Source: Haliscomenobacter hydrossis DSM 1100 (GTDB lineage Bacteria; Bacteroidota; Bacteroidia; Chitinophagales; Saprospiraceae). From it: a DNA stretch of 64,000 bases. Position numbers and translations under genes: made by a program. The stretch covers positions 7,193,001 through 7,257,000 of the forward strand of contig NC_015510.1 in NCBI RefSeq assembly GCF_000212735.1, read 5' to 3'. This document shows positions 8,918-16,369 of this stretch, one piece after another. Each line of letters opens with the position of its first letter. Positions within the stretch are counted from its first letter, which is position 1. Below the pieces are notes generated by a model that saw nothing but the letters and a program-made list of their open reading frames with translations, made no database searches and had not been told where the DNA came from.

Positions 8918-10468
8918 ATGAAACAATTGAATTTTTCTGAACTGGCACTGAGCCAGGAAGTGCAAAGCGCGATCAATGACATGGGCTTTGCTGAGGCTAC
9001 GCCTATTCAATCTGAGGCCATTCCTCATTTGCTCAATGGGAAAGACCTGATTGGTCAAGCTCAAACAGGTACGGGTAAAACCGCAGCCTTTGGTATTCCA
9101 CTTTTGGAATCCATCGATTGTAGCACCCGTGAGGTAGCCGCAATTGTATTGTGTCCTACTCGTGAATTGGCGGTACAAGTAGCTGAAGAGCTGCGCAAAC
9201 TGGCCAAGTACAAAAAAGGATTGTTCATCTCTACGATCTATGGTGGCGATTCCATTCAACGGCAGTTGAAGGAATTGAAAGCCGGCCCACAAGTAGTGGT
9301 GGGTACTCCAGGACGCGTCATGGATCACCTTCAGCGCAAAACCTTGCGTTTGGATCACATCCAAATGGCGGTACTGGATGAAGCGGACGAGATGCTCAAC
9401 ATGGGTTTTCGGGAAGACATCGAAAATGTGTTGAACCAAATGCCCGAAACGCGCCAAACAGTTTTGTTCTCGGCAACCATGCCGCGGCCAATTCTCGAAA
9501 TTGCCAAGCGTTTCCAAAAGAGCCCAATCCACGTTAAAGTGGTGAAGGAAGAATTGACCAACGCCTCGATCGATCAGATCTACTACGATATTCCCGTACA
9601 AGCCAAAGAAGCGGTGATTGCTCGCTTGATCGAATATTATGACCTGCAACGCGTCATCGTGTTCGCCAACATGAAAAAAACCGTTGATGACCTTACCGAG
9701 GGCCTCAATCTTTTGGGCATCAGTGCCAAAGCCATCCACGGTGACTTGAACCAAAACCAACGCAACGCGGTACTCACTGCTTTCCGCGGTGGAGCGGTGA
9801 ATGTGCTGGTGGCTACGGATGTAGCGGCTCGGGGCATCGATGTGAGCTCAGTAGATGGCGTATTCAACTACGACCTGCCTTACGACGCAGAATACTATGT
9901 ACACCGCATTGGCCGCACCGGTCGTGCCGGTAAGTTGGGCAAATCGTTCAGCTTTGTTACCGGAAGAAACGATCGTTACCGCTTGCGCGACATCGAAGAT
10001 TTCAGCAAGGTGCGCATCGACAGACACAATGTACCCACCGTACAAGATCTGGCCAAGCGCCAACAGGCTAAACTTTGGGAGAAAGTTACCGAAACACTGG
10101 CCGAAGGTGGAGACTTGGAACCATACGAAATCCTGGCTCGCGACTTCTGCAAAAACAATGGATTGGACAGCCGCCAACTGGCAGTTGCCCTGGTCAAAAT
10201 GGCCATGCCAGACGTCAATGCAGTAGAAATTCCCAACTTGAACGCCGAGCGTGAAAGACGCCCAGCATCAGTGAGAGAAGGTGGCGAGCGCGAGTTCAGC
10301 CGCAATAGCAATGGCGGTGGCTACAATGGATCGAGAGGCGGAAATAGTGGTGGCGGTGGCTACAAGTCAGGCCCACCTAGAAAAAAAGAATACGGCTCAT
10401 ACAAGGGAGAAGGCTTTGGCGGTAAAAAGCCAGGCGGAAAGAAGAAATTCTCCAAGGCGATAGCTTAA
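8918..10468 (+). CDS. DEAD-box ATP-dependent RNA helicase
   Basis: 516 residues. It unwinds RNA duplexes with ATP in the cytoplasm and probably acts in ribosome assembly or cold adaptation. Visible motifs in order: Q motif region (FSELALSQ...ATPIQSEAIP), Walker A AQTGTGKT (about 47-54), PTRELAVQ, TPGRVMDH, DEAD in VLDEADEM (about 153), SAT (about 184), then the second RecA domain with ATDVAARGID and HRIGRTGRAG (about 329-338). The C-terminus from about residue 430 is basic and Gly/Arg-rich (RGG-like, GGGYNGSRGGNSGGGG), typical of RNA-binding tails. It has a long 5' leader and a hairpin terminator at 10486-10530. The subtype (DeaD/CsdA or RhlE) cannot be fixed by eye. Confidence 0.95.
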   Translation: MKQLNFSELALSQEVQSAINDMGFAEATPIQSEAIPHLLNGKDLIGQAQTGTGKTAAFGIPLLESIDCSTREVAAIVLCPTRELAVQVAEELRKLAKYKKGLFISTIYGGDSIQRQLKELKAGPQVVVGTPGRVMDHLQRKTLRLDHIQMAVLDEADEMLNMGFREDIENVLNQMPETRQTVLFSATMPRPILEIAKRFQKSPIHVKVVKEELTNASIDQIYYDIPVQAKEAVIARLIEYYDLQRVIVFANMKKTVDDLTEGLNLLGISAKAIHGDLNQNQRNAVLTAFRGGAVNVLVATDVAARGIDVSSVDGVFNYDLPYDAEYYVHRIGRTGRAGKLGKSFSFVTGRNDRYRLRDIEDFSKVRIDRHNVPTVQDLAKRQQAKLWEKVTETLAEGGDLEPYEILARDFCKNNGLDSRQLAVALVKMAMPDVNAVEIPNLNAERERRPASVREGGEREFSRNSNGGGYNGSRGGNSGGGGYKSGPPRKKEYGSYKGEGFGGKKPGGKKKFSKAIA

Positions 10469-10485
10469 ACTGGAATTGTAAGAAT

Positions 10486-10530
10486 GACAAAGGCGACATT
10501 TCAACTTTACGTTGGAGTGTCGCCTTTGTC
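10486..10530 (+). terminator. Terminator hairpin after the DEAD-box gene
   Basis: A 13-base perfect inverted repeat, GACAAAGGCGACA at 10486-10498 and TGTCGCCTTTGTC at 10518-10530, lies 18 bases after the stop codon. Confidence 0.8.
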
Positions 10531-10656
10531 GTTTAGATCAAATCAATAGACTCGCTACAACAAAAGACTACCTTATTCACAAAAACAAGTCTCAATTAGG
10601 ATCCCTCCTCTCATTTTAATGATTAGGTGCTTCTATTGCAACGAGTCTATTGACCG

Positions 10657-10812
10657 TTAGACCACTTTTTTTCCACTAATGACCCGCAAAATTATTGCCA
10701 CCACTGCAATCAACAGCAGTACGTGAATAAGGCCTCCGGCGTGGAAACCGATGAATCCAATCGCCCAACCGATGATTAAAATTACCGCAATGGTATAGAG
10801 CAGATTATTCAT
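10657..10812 (-). CDS. lmo0937-family small membrane protein
   Basis: A 51-residue protein too short for ordinary ORF cut-offs. It starts MNNLLYTIAVILIIGWAIGF, continues with IGFHAGGLIHVLLLIAVVAI and ends ILRVISGKKVV. This is the two-helix pattern with the central GFHAGGLIH loop of the lmo0937 family, small membrane proteins often found with stress genes. ATG is at 10812 and TAA at 10657-10659. The upstream region on this strand carries the composite 21-bp direct-repeat promoter element (half-sites at 10905 and 10884, TTTG at 10854), which supports that the gene is expressed and belongs to the stress regulon. The biochemical role is unknown. Confidence 0.88.
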   Translation of the reverse strand: MNNLLYTIAVILIIGWAIGFIGFHAGGLIHVLLLIAVVAIILRVISGKKVV

Positions 10813-10850
10813 GATTTGGTACGTTTAAGTTTTGAATAATTTTTACCCTG

Positions 10851-10915
10851 CAAATATGCAGCCACTAGTTTTCATAAGGCTTACACAAATCCAGAAATAA
10901 TTTACATCATTCACA
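10851..10915 (-). promoter_or_regulatory. Composite stress promoter element, site 1 (for lmo0937-type gene)
   Basis: Reading the minus strand: TGTGAATGATGTAA, with the G of its GTAA core at 10905; TGTGTAAG, with the G of its core at 10884 (21 bp spacing); and TTTG beginning at 10854 (30 bp further). Same geometry as the other eleven sites. Confidence 0.8.
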
Positions 10916-11037
10916 GTTATAGCCAGAGAAATCAATACAATCAGTAACCTGCCAATGGGTAATCCATGCCCATTTTGCCTGGCGGACAGAAAAAATGCCA
11001 TTCCCCACTTTTCCCCAAAACGAGAAAAAAGGTTCCA

Positions 11038-11086
11038 CTATTTGGACACAAGCCCGCGGTACAGCAGCTGGTTTATGTCCAAATAG
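11038..11086. repeat. Inverted repeat between divergent stress promoters
   Basis: CTATTTGGACA at 11038-11048 pairs perfectly with TGTCCAAATAG at 11076-11086 around a 27-base loop. It lies in the 415-base gap between the divergent genes at 10812 and 11228. Apart from this and the two promoter elements I see no gene in the gap; an antisense frame of 81 codons there overlaps the promoter and is not convincing. Confidence 0.5.
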
Positions 11087-11112
11087 GCGACATTCTAAGT
11101 CATCAAAAAATG

Positions 11113-11177
11113 TGGGAATAATGCAATTCATTTTAAAAATTATGTAACACACTTTTCCTCGAATCCCCTGACCTTTG
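11113..11177 (+). promoter_or_regulatory. Composite stress promoter element, site 2
   Basis: TGGGAATAATGCAAT (core at 11123, degenerate: GCAAT instead of GTAAC), TATGTAAC (core at 11144, 21 bp later) and CCTTTG with TTTG at 11174. Transcription should start near 11184, just upstream of a six-codon mini-frame at 11200 and the gene at 11228. Confidence 0.78.
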
Positions 11178-11227
11178 TGCTCACAAACAACAAGTAGAAA
11201 TGGACAAAATTATTGGATAACAAACCA

Positions 11228-11668
11228 ATGCGTATGAAAACTTCTAACACTTCAGTAGAAAAATTATACCACAGCTACGGTACCAAACTTTACAGTATTG
11301 CCCTGGAAATTGCACCCAATCAAGCCGCAGCAGAAAAAATTCTCATCGGTACCTTTGTAAAAATTCACCGACAGCAATCGACCCTCTTAAACACACATTC
11401 CCCACCAATTTACATCACCTTAATCAAATTAATCCTCCAAACCGCCCACGAACAACTCTACACCAGCCAACTGAAATACAATTTTACACTCAAGCAATTT
11501 GCAAATACGCCGCTGTTGAACAAATTGATTTGTGAACAAATAAGTTTGGAAAACTACTGTACAGAAAACCAACTCACCCGCGCTGATGCAGCGAAAAAAA
11601 TTCGTGAAGAACTAATGTCCATCCGCAATTCCAAGCATCAAACTGCCACGCCACTCCCCAAATTTTAA
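11228..11668 (+). CDS. Degenerate sigma-factor-like (region 2 only) protein
   Basis: 146 residues from the ATG at 11228; a TTG at 11213 and an ATG at 11234 are alternatives. The N-terminal half (VEKLYHSYGTKLYSIALEIAPNQAAAEKILIGTFVKIHRQ) follows the pattern of ECF sigma region 2, 'LY..Y...LY.IA..I....A.AE.IL..TF..I', but conserved Asp/Glu residues are replaced. The C-terminal half lacks a clear region 4 helix-turn-helix. It could be a decayed sigma factor or a sigma-mimic that binds an anti-sigma factor; both are inference. It carries the stress promoter element and precedes the AI-2E transporter by 23 bases, so the two are probably co-transcribed. Confidence 0.6.
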   Translation: MRMKTSNTSVEKLYHSYGTKLYSIALEIAPNQAAAEKILIGTFVKIHRQQSTLLNTHSPPIYITLIKLILQTAHEQLYTSQLKYNFTLKQFANTPLLNKLICEQISLENYCTENQLTRADAAKKIREELMSIRNSKHQTATPLPKF

Positions 11669-11691
11669 ACATGCTCTAAGCACCTTCTAAC

Positions 11692-12837
11692 ATGGAAATG
11701 AGCACGTTGATTAAATTGCCTTTTTATGCAAAGACTGCACTCCTGTTGATTGGATTGTATGTGTTTGTTAGTATTCTTTCCATTGGGCAGGATATTATCC
11801 TTCCTCTTGTTTATGCCGCCATCATTGCCATTTCGGTTAGTCCGGTGGTCAGCTTTTTGGTCAAGAAAAAAATCAATCGGGCAATCGCCATTTTTATCGT
11901 ACTTATTTTGGCCCTGATGTTCATTGTGGGACTGATCCTATTATTGGTATCTCAAGCCAGTATGTTCAGCCAGGCTTGGCCCCAGTTGGTGCTTAAGTTT
12001 GATGATTTGTGCGATCAAGCCATTAACTGGGCTTCAGGCTGGTTAGGCGTTAGTATCCGGCAAATCAATACATGGATTACCGATACAAAAGCAGACCTTT
12101 GGAACAACAGCAATGCCGTGATCGGCATTACCTTAACCACCATGAGTGGGGTGCTGGCTGCCATTTTCCTTACCCCAGTGTATATTTTTATGATTTTATT
12201 TTACCAGCCGCATTTGGTAGAGTTCGCCCATCGTTTGTTTGGCGTGGCCAACAACAGCCAGGTAAGTGAAATCCTGACAGAGACGAAGACCATTATTCAG
12301 GGCTACCTCGTCGGGCTATTTGCCGAATTTGCGATTGTAGCGGTACTGAATATTCTGGGACTATTGGTACTTCGGATGGAATACGCCATCCTGCTGGGCA
12401 TTGTAGGTGCTCTCCTCAACGTGATTCCCTATCTTGGTGGAATTATTGCGATGGGGCTCTTCGCCGCGATTGCCCTGGTGACCAAATCACCAATTTATAT
12501 TGCTTATGTCATCGTACTTTACTCGGTCATTCAATTCATCGACAACAATTACATCGTTCCCAAAATTGTGGGCTCAAAAGTGAAGCTTAATGCCCTCATC
12601 TCTATCGTTGCTGTGATTGTGGGTGCCGCCATTTGGGGTATCCCTGGGATGTTTCTTTCCATTCCACTCACGGCGGTCATCAAACTCATTCTCGATCGCA
12701 TTGAACCCTGGAAACCCTGGGGCTTTTTATTGGGGGATACCATGCCTCCACTGGTCAAACTGGATCTGAATTTCAGCGGCATTGTCAAAAAGACAAAGCG
12801 CAAGGAAAAAAGTGTGAAAGATGTAACTCTTCCCTAG
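11692..12837 (+). CDS. AI-2E family transporter (PerM-like)
   Basis: 381 residues of a polytopic inner-membrane protein. Hydrophobic segments appear at about 10-30, 32-52, 60-85, 150-175, 205-225, 230-260, 265-285 and 300-330, with the conserved C-terminal block of the family (LLNVIPYLGGIIAMG, then IQFIDNNYIVPKIVGSKVKLNAL and IPGMFLSIPLTAVIKLI). Family members export small molecules such as AI-2, or act as Na+/H+ exchangers in some bacteria; the substrate here is unknown. It lies 23 bases after the sigma-like gene and probably shares promoter site 2. The last codons overlap the first half-site of promoter site 3. Confidence 0.92.
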   Translation: MEMSTLIKLPFYAKTALLLIGLYVFVSILSIGQDIILPLVYAAIIAISVSPVVSFLVKKKINRAIAIFIVLILALMFIVGLILLLVSQASMFSQAWPQLVLKFDDLCDQAINWASGWLGVSIRQINTWITDTKADLWNNSNAVIGITLTTMSGVLAAIFLTPVYIFMILFYQPHLVEFAHRLFGVANNSQVSEILTETKTIIQGYLVGLFAEFAIVAVLNILGLLVLRMEYAILLGIVGALLNVIPYLGGIIAMGLFAAIALVTKSPIYIAYVIVLYSVIQFIDNNYIVPKIVGSKVKLNALISIVAVIVGAAIWGIPGMFLSIPLTAVIKLILDRIEPWKPWGFLLGDTMPPLVKLDLNFSGIVKKTKRKEKSVKDVTLP

Positions 12838-12877
12838 AATTATGTAATGTATGTTACTTGTAAATCAACGAAATTTG
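12813..12877 (+). promoter_or_regulatory. Composite stress promoter element, site 3
   Basis: TGTGAAAGATGTAAC (core at 12823, inside the end of the AI-2E gene), TATGTAAT (core at 12844) and TTTG at 12874. Spacings are 21 and 30 bp. The position of the -7 box makes the GTG at 12882 too early for a start and favours the ATG at 12909. Confidence 0.82.
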
Positions 12878-12908
12878 TATTGTGAAAATTCATTCACTAT
12901 TAAAGTTT

Positions 12909-13316
12909 ATGAAATTGAAAAAGAGAAAACTACTGGCACTCCTGGCCATCGTATCGGTTTTTTTATTCGTCGGCTGTCAAAAAGACGATTATGTGGAAAT
13001 CGTGGGACTCTGTCCCGTTGTCGTATCCACTAGCCCCGCAAATGGAGCCACCAGTGTACCACTGCTCAATGTCATTACGGTAAGGTTCAATGAGCGGATG
13101 AATCCAGCTACCCTCAATGCTACTTCCTTTAGTTTACAAGCAGCAAGTGCAGTTGCGGGAACGATTTCGTATACCGATACCACGGCAACTTTTACTCCTG
13201 CTATTCCCCTCAGCCCGAATACGACGTATACAGGTAAGCTTACTACGGCAGCAAAGTCTTTAAAAGGCAACGCCCTACAAGCAGATTATGTCTGGAGCTT
13301 CAGCACCTTTCAATAA
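12909..13316 (+). CDS. Lipoprotein with bacterial Ig-like (Big_5) domain
   Basis: 135 residues. The lipoprotein signal peptide (MKLKKRKLLALLAIVSVFLFVGC) ends in a lipobox with Cys at about 23. The mature part is one Ig-like domain of the Big_5/SbsA type: VVVSTSPANGATSVPLLNVITVRFNERMNPATLN, then ISYTDTTATFTPAIPLSPNTTYT and YVWSFSTF. Such domains usually occur in tandem in larger surface proteins; a stand-alone single domain is unusual. It is transcribed from stress promoter site 3. Its role is unknown, perhaps an envelope-anchored binding protein. Confidence 0.88.
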   Translation: MKLKKRKLLALLAIVSVFLFVGCQKDDYVEIVGLCPVVVSTSPANGATSVPLLNVITVRFNERMNPATLNATSFSLQAASAVAGTISYTDTTATFTPAIPLSPNTTYTGKLTTAAKSLKGNALQADYVWSFSTFQ

Positions 13317-13374
13317 TCATTTCGCAAAATCAGGTACTTGATCACTTGATCAAAACACCTTAAATCATAAAAAT

Positions 13375-15429
13375 ATGCATGTCACGACTATGGATAAAAA
13401 AGGACCCCGTATGACCTGGGTTCGTTTTAGCATGAGTACAAAAAGTCTTTTGCTAAGTTTGTTGCTTTGGATGGGTATCCCCCTGTTCCTGCTGGCCCAG
13501 GAAACAACTTACAGCCAATCTTCTTTTCGATTTGGAGTAGCCGCTGGTGCCAATTTTAATTTTTACCGCGGATCGACCCAAATGTTGAATCCAACGTTCA
13601 CCGCTCCTGTTGCTTTCAATTATGCAGATGGTGCAGATTTTTTCATCGCACCCCTGATTGAATATGTCCACCCAACCTCAAACCTGGGTGTATCGCTACA
13701 AGTTGGCTATGATGGCCGTCAAAGTGCTTTCAATCAGGAAATTACCCCTTGTAACTGCCCCGCAGATTTGACCACCAAACTCCGGTACATTACGGTAGAA
13801 CCCACTTTGCGTGTTGCGCCATTTGGATCGGGATTTTATTTGTTCGGCGGGCCACGGATGGCCTTCAATATTGAAAAGTCGTTTACCTATTCTTTGGGCA
13901 TCAATCCTGATTTGCCAGATCAATTGCCCACCCCGGACGTGAAAGGTGATTTGAGCAACGTAACACCTACACTGGTTTCGATGCAAATTGGAGCAGGGTT
14001 TGATATTCCCCTCTCTACGGCTGCATACCCGATGCAAGCCATCTTTTCGCCCTTTGTTTCTTTTCAACCTTATTTTGGTCAGAAACCACGCTCGGTTGAA
14101 ACCTGGAACATTACCACACTGAGAGTTGGCGCAGCTTTGAAGTTTGGCCACGGCAGGAAAAATTCAACTTCGACCACCATTACCGAACCGCTACCCCTTA
14201 CCGAAAATGTTGCAGTGGTCGACCCCCAGGTTCAGTTTTATGTGACGTCTCCCAAAAACATTCCAGTTGAACGTCGGGTAAGGGAAACTTTTCCGCTGCG
14301 GAACTACGTATTTTTTGACTTGGGATCAACGGAGATTCCAGATCGTTATGCGTTGATCACCAGAGATCAGGTTAAAGACTTCAAGGAAGACCAACTGGAG
14401 GTGTTTACGCCTAAAAAATTGTTGGGTCGTTCCGCACGGGGTATGACCGTATATTACAATGTCTTGAACATTCTCGGCGACCGCATGGGTAAAAACCCGG
14501 GCACAGCCATTAATTTGGTAGGATCTTCAGAGAAAGGGCCAGAAGATGGTCGGGTGATGGCGGAATCCGTTCAACGTTATTTGGTGAACGTATTTGGCAT
14601 CAACAATTCCAGGATCAACGTGGAAGGCCGGACCAAACCCAATATTCCATCAGAACAACCCGGAGGTACCCTTGAGCTTGATTTGTTGCGGGCAGGTGAC
14701 CGTCGCGTGTCGATTGAAAGCAGTTCTCCCGCTTTGTTAATGGAATTCCAAACCGGCCCGGAGGTCTTTTTGAAGCCAGTAGAATATACGGCAGTACAAG
14801 AAGCACCTTATGACAGCTATGTCAATTTTTATGTCATGGGAGCGAATGAAGCATTCTCTTCCTGGTCGATGGACATTAAGGATGACAAAGGAATCGTGCA
14901 AGCCTTTGGTCCATACCAGCGGGAATCGGTCAGCTTGCCTGGAAAATCGATTTTGGGTACCCGGCCCGGAGGTCGTTATACCGTAACCATGATCGGTAAG
15001 ACGAAGACTGGGAAAATCGTAAAAAAAGAAGCTGCTGTAGATATGGTACTTTGGACCCCGCCTACCAATGAGGAAGGGATGCGATTCAGTGTGATTTACG
15101 AATTCAATGAATCGAAAGCGATCTCCATCTATGAAAAATACCTTACGGACGTCGTCATCCCCAAAATTCCGCAAGGCGGAACCGTCATTGTCCACGGCCA
15201 TACGGACATCATTGGCGATGAGACTTACAATCAAAAATTGTCGATGGAGCGTGCCAACGATGTCAAACGCATCATGGAAAATGGTTTGTCTAGATTGGGT
15301 AGAAATGACGTTAAATTCCAGGTCTACGGATCTGGAGAAGACGAAAGTATGTCACCCTTTGACAACAATTATCCAGAGGAACGTTTTTACAACCGGACGG
15401 TGATTATTGATATAGTTCCGCGCAACTAA
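13375..15429 (+). CDS. OmpA-family outer-membrane protein
   Basis: Up to 684 residues. In-frame ATGs at 13411 and 13432 also precede the signal peptide, and MSTKSLLLSLLLWMGIPLFLLAQ starting at 13432 is the most compact choice. The N-terminal 200 residues look like a beta-barrel (FRFGVAAGANFNFYRG...). The middle part is soluble and beta-rich. The C-terminal 110 residues are an OmpA-like peptidoglycan-binding domain: IVHGHTDIIGDETYNQKLSMERANDVKRIM, then NRTVIIDIVP. It probably links outer membrane and cell wall. A hairpin follows it. No stress element is seen directly upstream. Confidence 0.87.
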   Translation: MHVTTMDKKGPRMTWVRFSMSTKSLLLSLLLWMGIPLFLLAQETTYSQSSFRFGVAAGANFNFYRGSTQMLNPTFTAPVAFNYADGADFFIAPLIEYVHPTSNLGVSLQVGYDGRQSAFNQEITPCNCPADLTTKLRYITVEPTLRVAPFGSGFYLFGGPRMAFNIEKSFTYSLGINPDLPDQLPTPDVKGDLSNVTPTLVSMQIGAGFDIPLSTAAYPMQAIFSPFVSFQPYFGQKPRSVETWNITTLRVGAALKFGHGRKNSTSTTITEPLPLTENVAVVDPQVQFYVTSPKNIPVERRVRETFPLRNYVFFDLGSTEIPDRYALITRDQVKDFKEDQLEVFTPKKLLGRSARGMTVYYNVLNILGDRMGKNPGTAINLVGSSEKGPEDGRVMAESVQRYLVNVFGINNSRINVEGRTKPNIPSEQPGGTLELDLLRAGDRRVSIESSSPALLMEFQTGPEVFLKPVEYTAVQEAPYDSYVNFYVMGANEAFSSWSMDIKDDKGIVQAFGPYQRESVSLPGKSILGTRPGGRYTVTMIGKTKTGKIVKKEAAVDMVLWTPPTNEEGMRFSVIYEFNESKAISIYEKYLTDVVIPKIPQGGTVIVHGHTDIIGDETYNQKLSMERANDVKRIMENGLSRLGRNDVKFQVYGSGEDESMSPFDNNYPEERFYNRTVIIDIVPRN

Positions 15430-15458
15430 TTGATTTTAACTGTATCTAGTCAAAATAC

Positions 15459-15494
15459 AAGAGGCTGTCTATACAAAAGTATAAGCAGCCTCTT
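15459..15494 (+). terminator. Terminator hairpin after the OmpA-type gene
   Basis: AAGAGGCTG at 15459-15467 pairs with CAGCCTCTT at 15486-15494; the loop contains a further CTATAC/GTATAAG partial pairing. It lies 30 bases after the stop codon. Confidence 0.7.
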
Positions 15495-15523
15495 ACCTGT
15501 TTAACATCATCAAAAACAATCCA

Positions 15524-16357
15524 ATGCGTAGCTTAGGAACAAACATCAATACGAACGTAAATGGGCTGATGGTCAGTTACAACGATGAGGGTCCAGTCGG
15601 AACTCCAGTTGTCCTGTTTATCCATGGATTTCCTTTAAATAAGTCCATGTGGAATGCTCAGTTTGAAGCACTGAAGCCTACTTATCGGGTCATTGCGTAT
15701 GATGTACGAGGGCATGGAAATTCTGAAGCGGGAACCGAGGATTTTTCGATTGAGCTTTTTGTTGAAGACCTGCTTGGATTCATGGATACCCTGCAACTTG
15801 ACCAAGTGATTTTGTGTGGGTTGTCTATGGGCGGATATATTGCCTTAAGCGCTATTGAAAAACACCCGGAACGTTTCATTGGGTTAGTATTAAGCGATAC
15901 GCAATGCCTGGCGGATACCCCCGAAGCAATAGCAAAAAGAATGGCGGCAATTGAAAGCATCCGGGAAAAAGGGGCGGAATTGTATGTTGAGCAAAGCATT
16001 CAAAACCTTTTTGCTGTAGCATCTTTTGACACCAAACCAATGGAAATAGGCAGCGTAAAGGAAATGATGAACAAAACCACGGCACAATCTATGTGCAATA
16101 CCTTGCACGCTTTGGCGGTGCGTAAAGAAACCTGTAGTAAGTTATCGGAGCTAACCATGCCTATTCTAATTTTAGTGGGACAAGAAGATAAAATCACTCC
16201 ACCCAAAGTTGCTCGTTTGATGCTTGACAAAACCCAGCATTCTACTTTGGTCATTGTAGAACATGCTGGCCATTTGGCCAATATAGAAAACCCGCACCAA
16301 TTCAATCAACAACTGATGAATTTTATGGATCGATACTTTCCAATTGACAAGCACTGA
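15524..16357 (+). CDS. Alpha/beta-fold hydrolase
   Basis: 277 residues, no signal peptide, cytoplasmic. The oxyanion segment is FIHGFPLNKSMW (about 32-43). The nucleophile elbow GLSMGG holds the catalytic Ser at about 103; the Asp is probably in GQEDKITP (about 224) and the His in EHAGHLANIENP (about 250). The whole looks like the 3-oxoadipate enol-lactonase/esterase branch (PVVLFIHGFP, YDVRGHGNSE), but the substrate cannot be told and no aromatic-degradation genes are nearby. It precedes the antiporter gene by 12 bases, so they are likely co-transcribed. Confidence 0.93.
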   Translation: MRSLGTNINTNVNGLMVSYNDEGPVGTPVVLFIHGFPLNKSMWNAQFEALKPTYRVIAYDVRGHGNSEAGTEDFSIELFVEDLLGFMDTLQLDQVILCGLSMGGYIALSAIEKHPERFIGLVLSDTQCLADTPEAIAKRMAAIESIREKGAELYVEQSIQNLFAVASFDTKPMEIGSVKEMMNKTTAQSMCNTLHALAVRKETCSKLSELTMPILILVGQEDKITPPKVARLMLDKTQHSTLVIVEHAGHLANIENPHQFNQQLMNFMDRYFPIDKH

Positions 16358-16369
16358 TGATTTTTAGTT

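Noticed and set aside
10907-11152. 81-codon minus-strand frame in the divergent promoter region
   Set aside because: It covers both the distal half-site of site 1 and all of the inverted repeat; no family pattern and it would block the promoter region.
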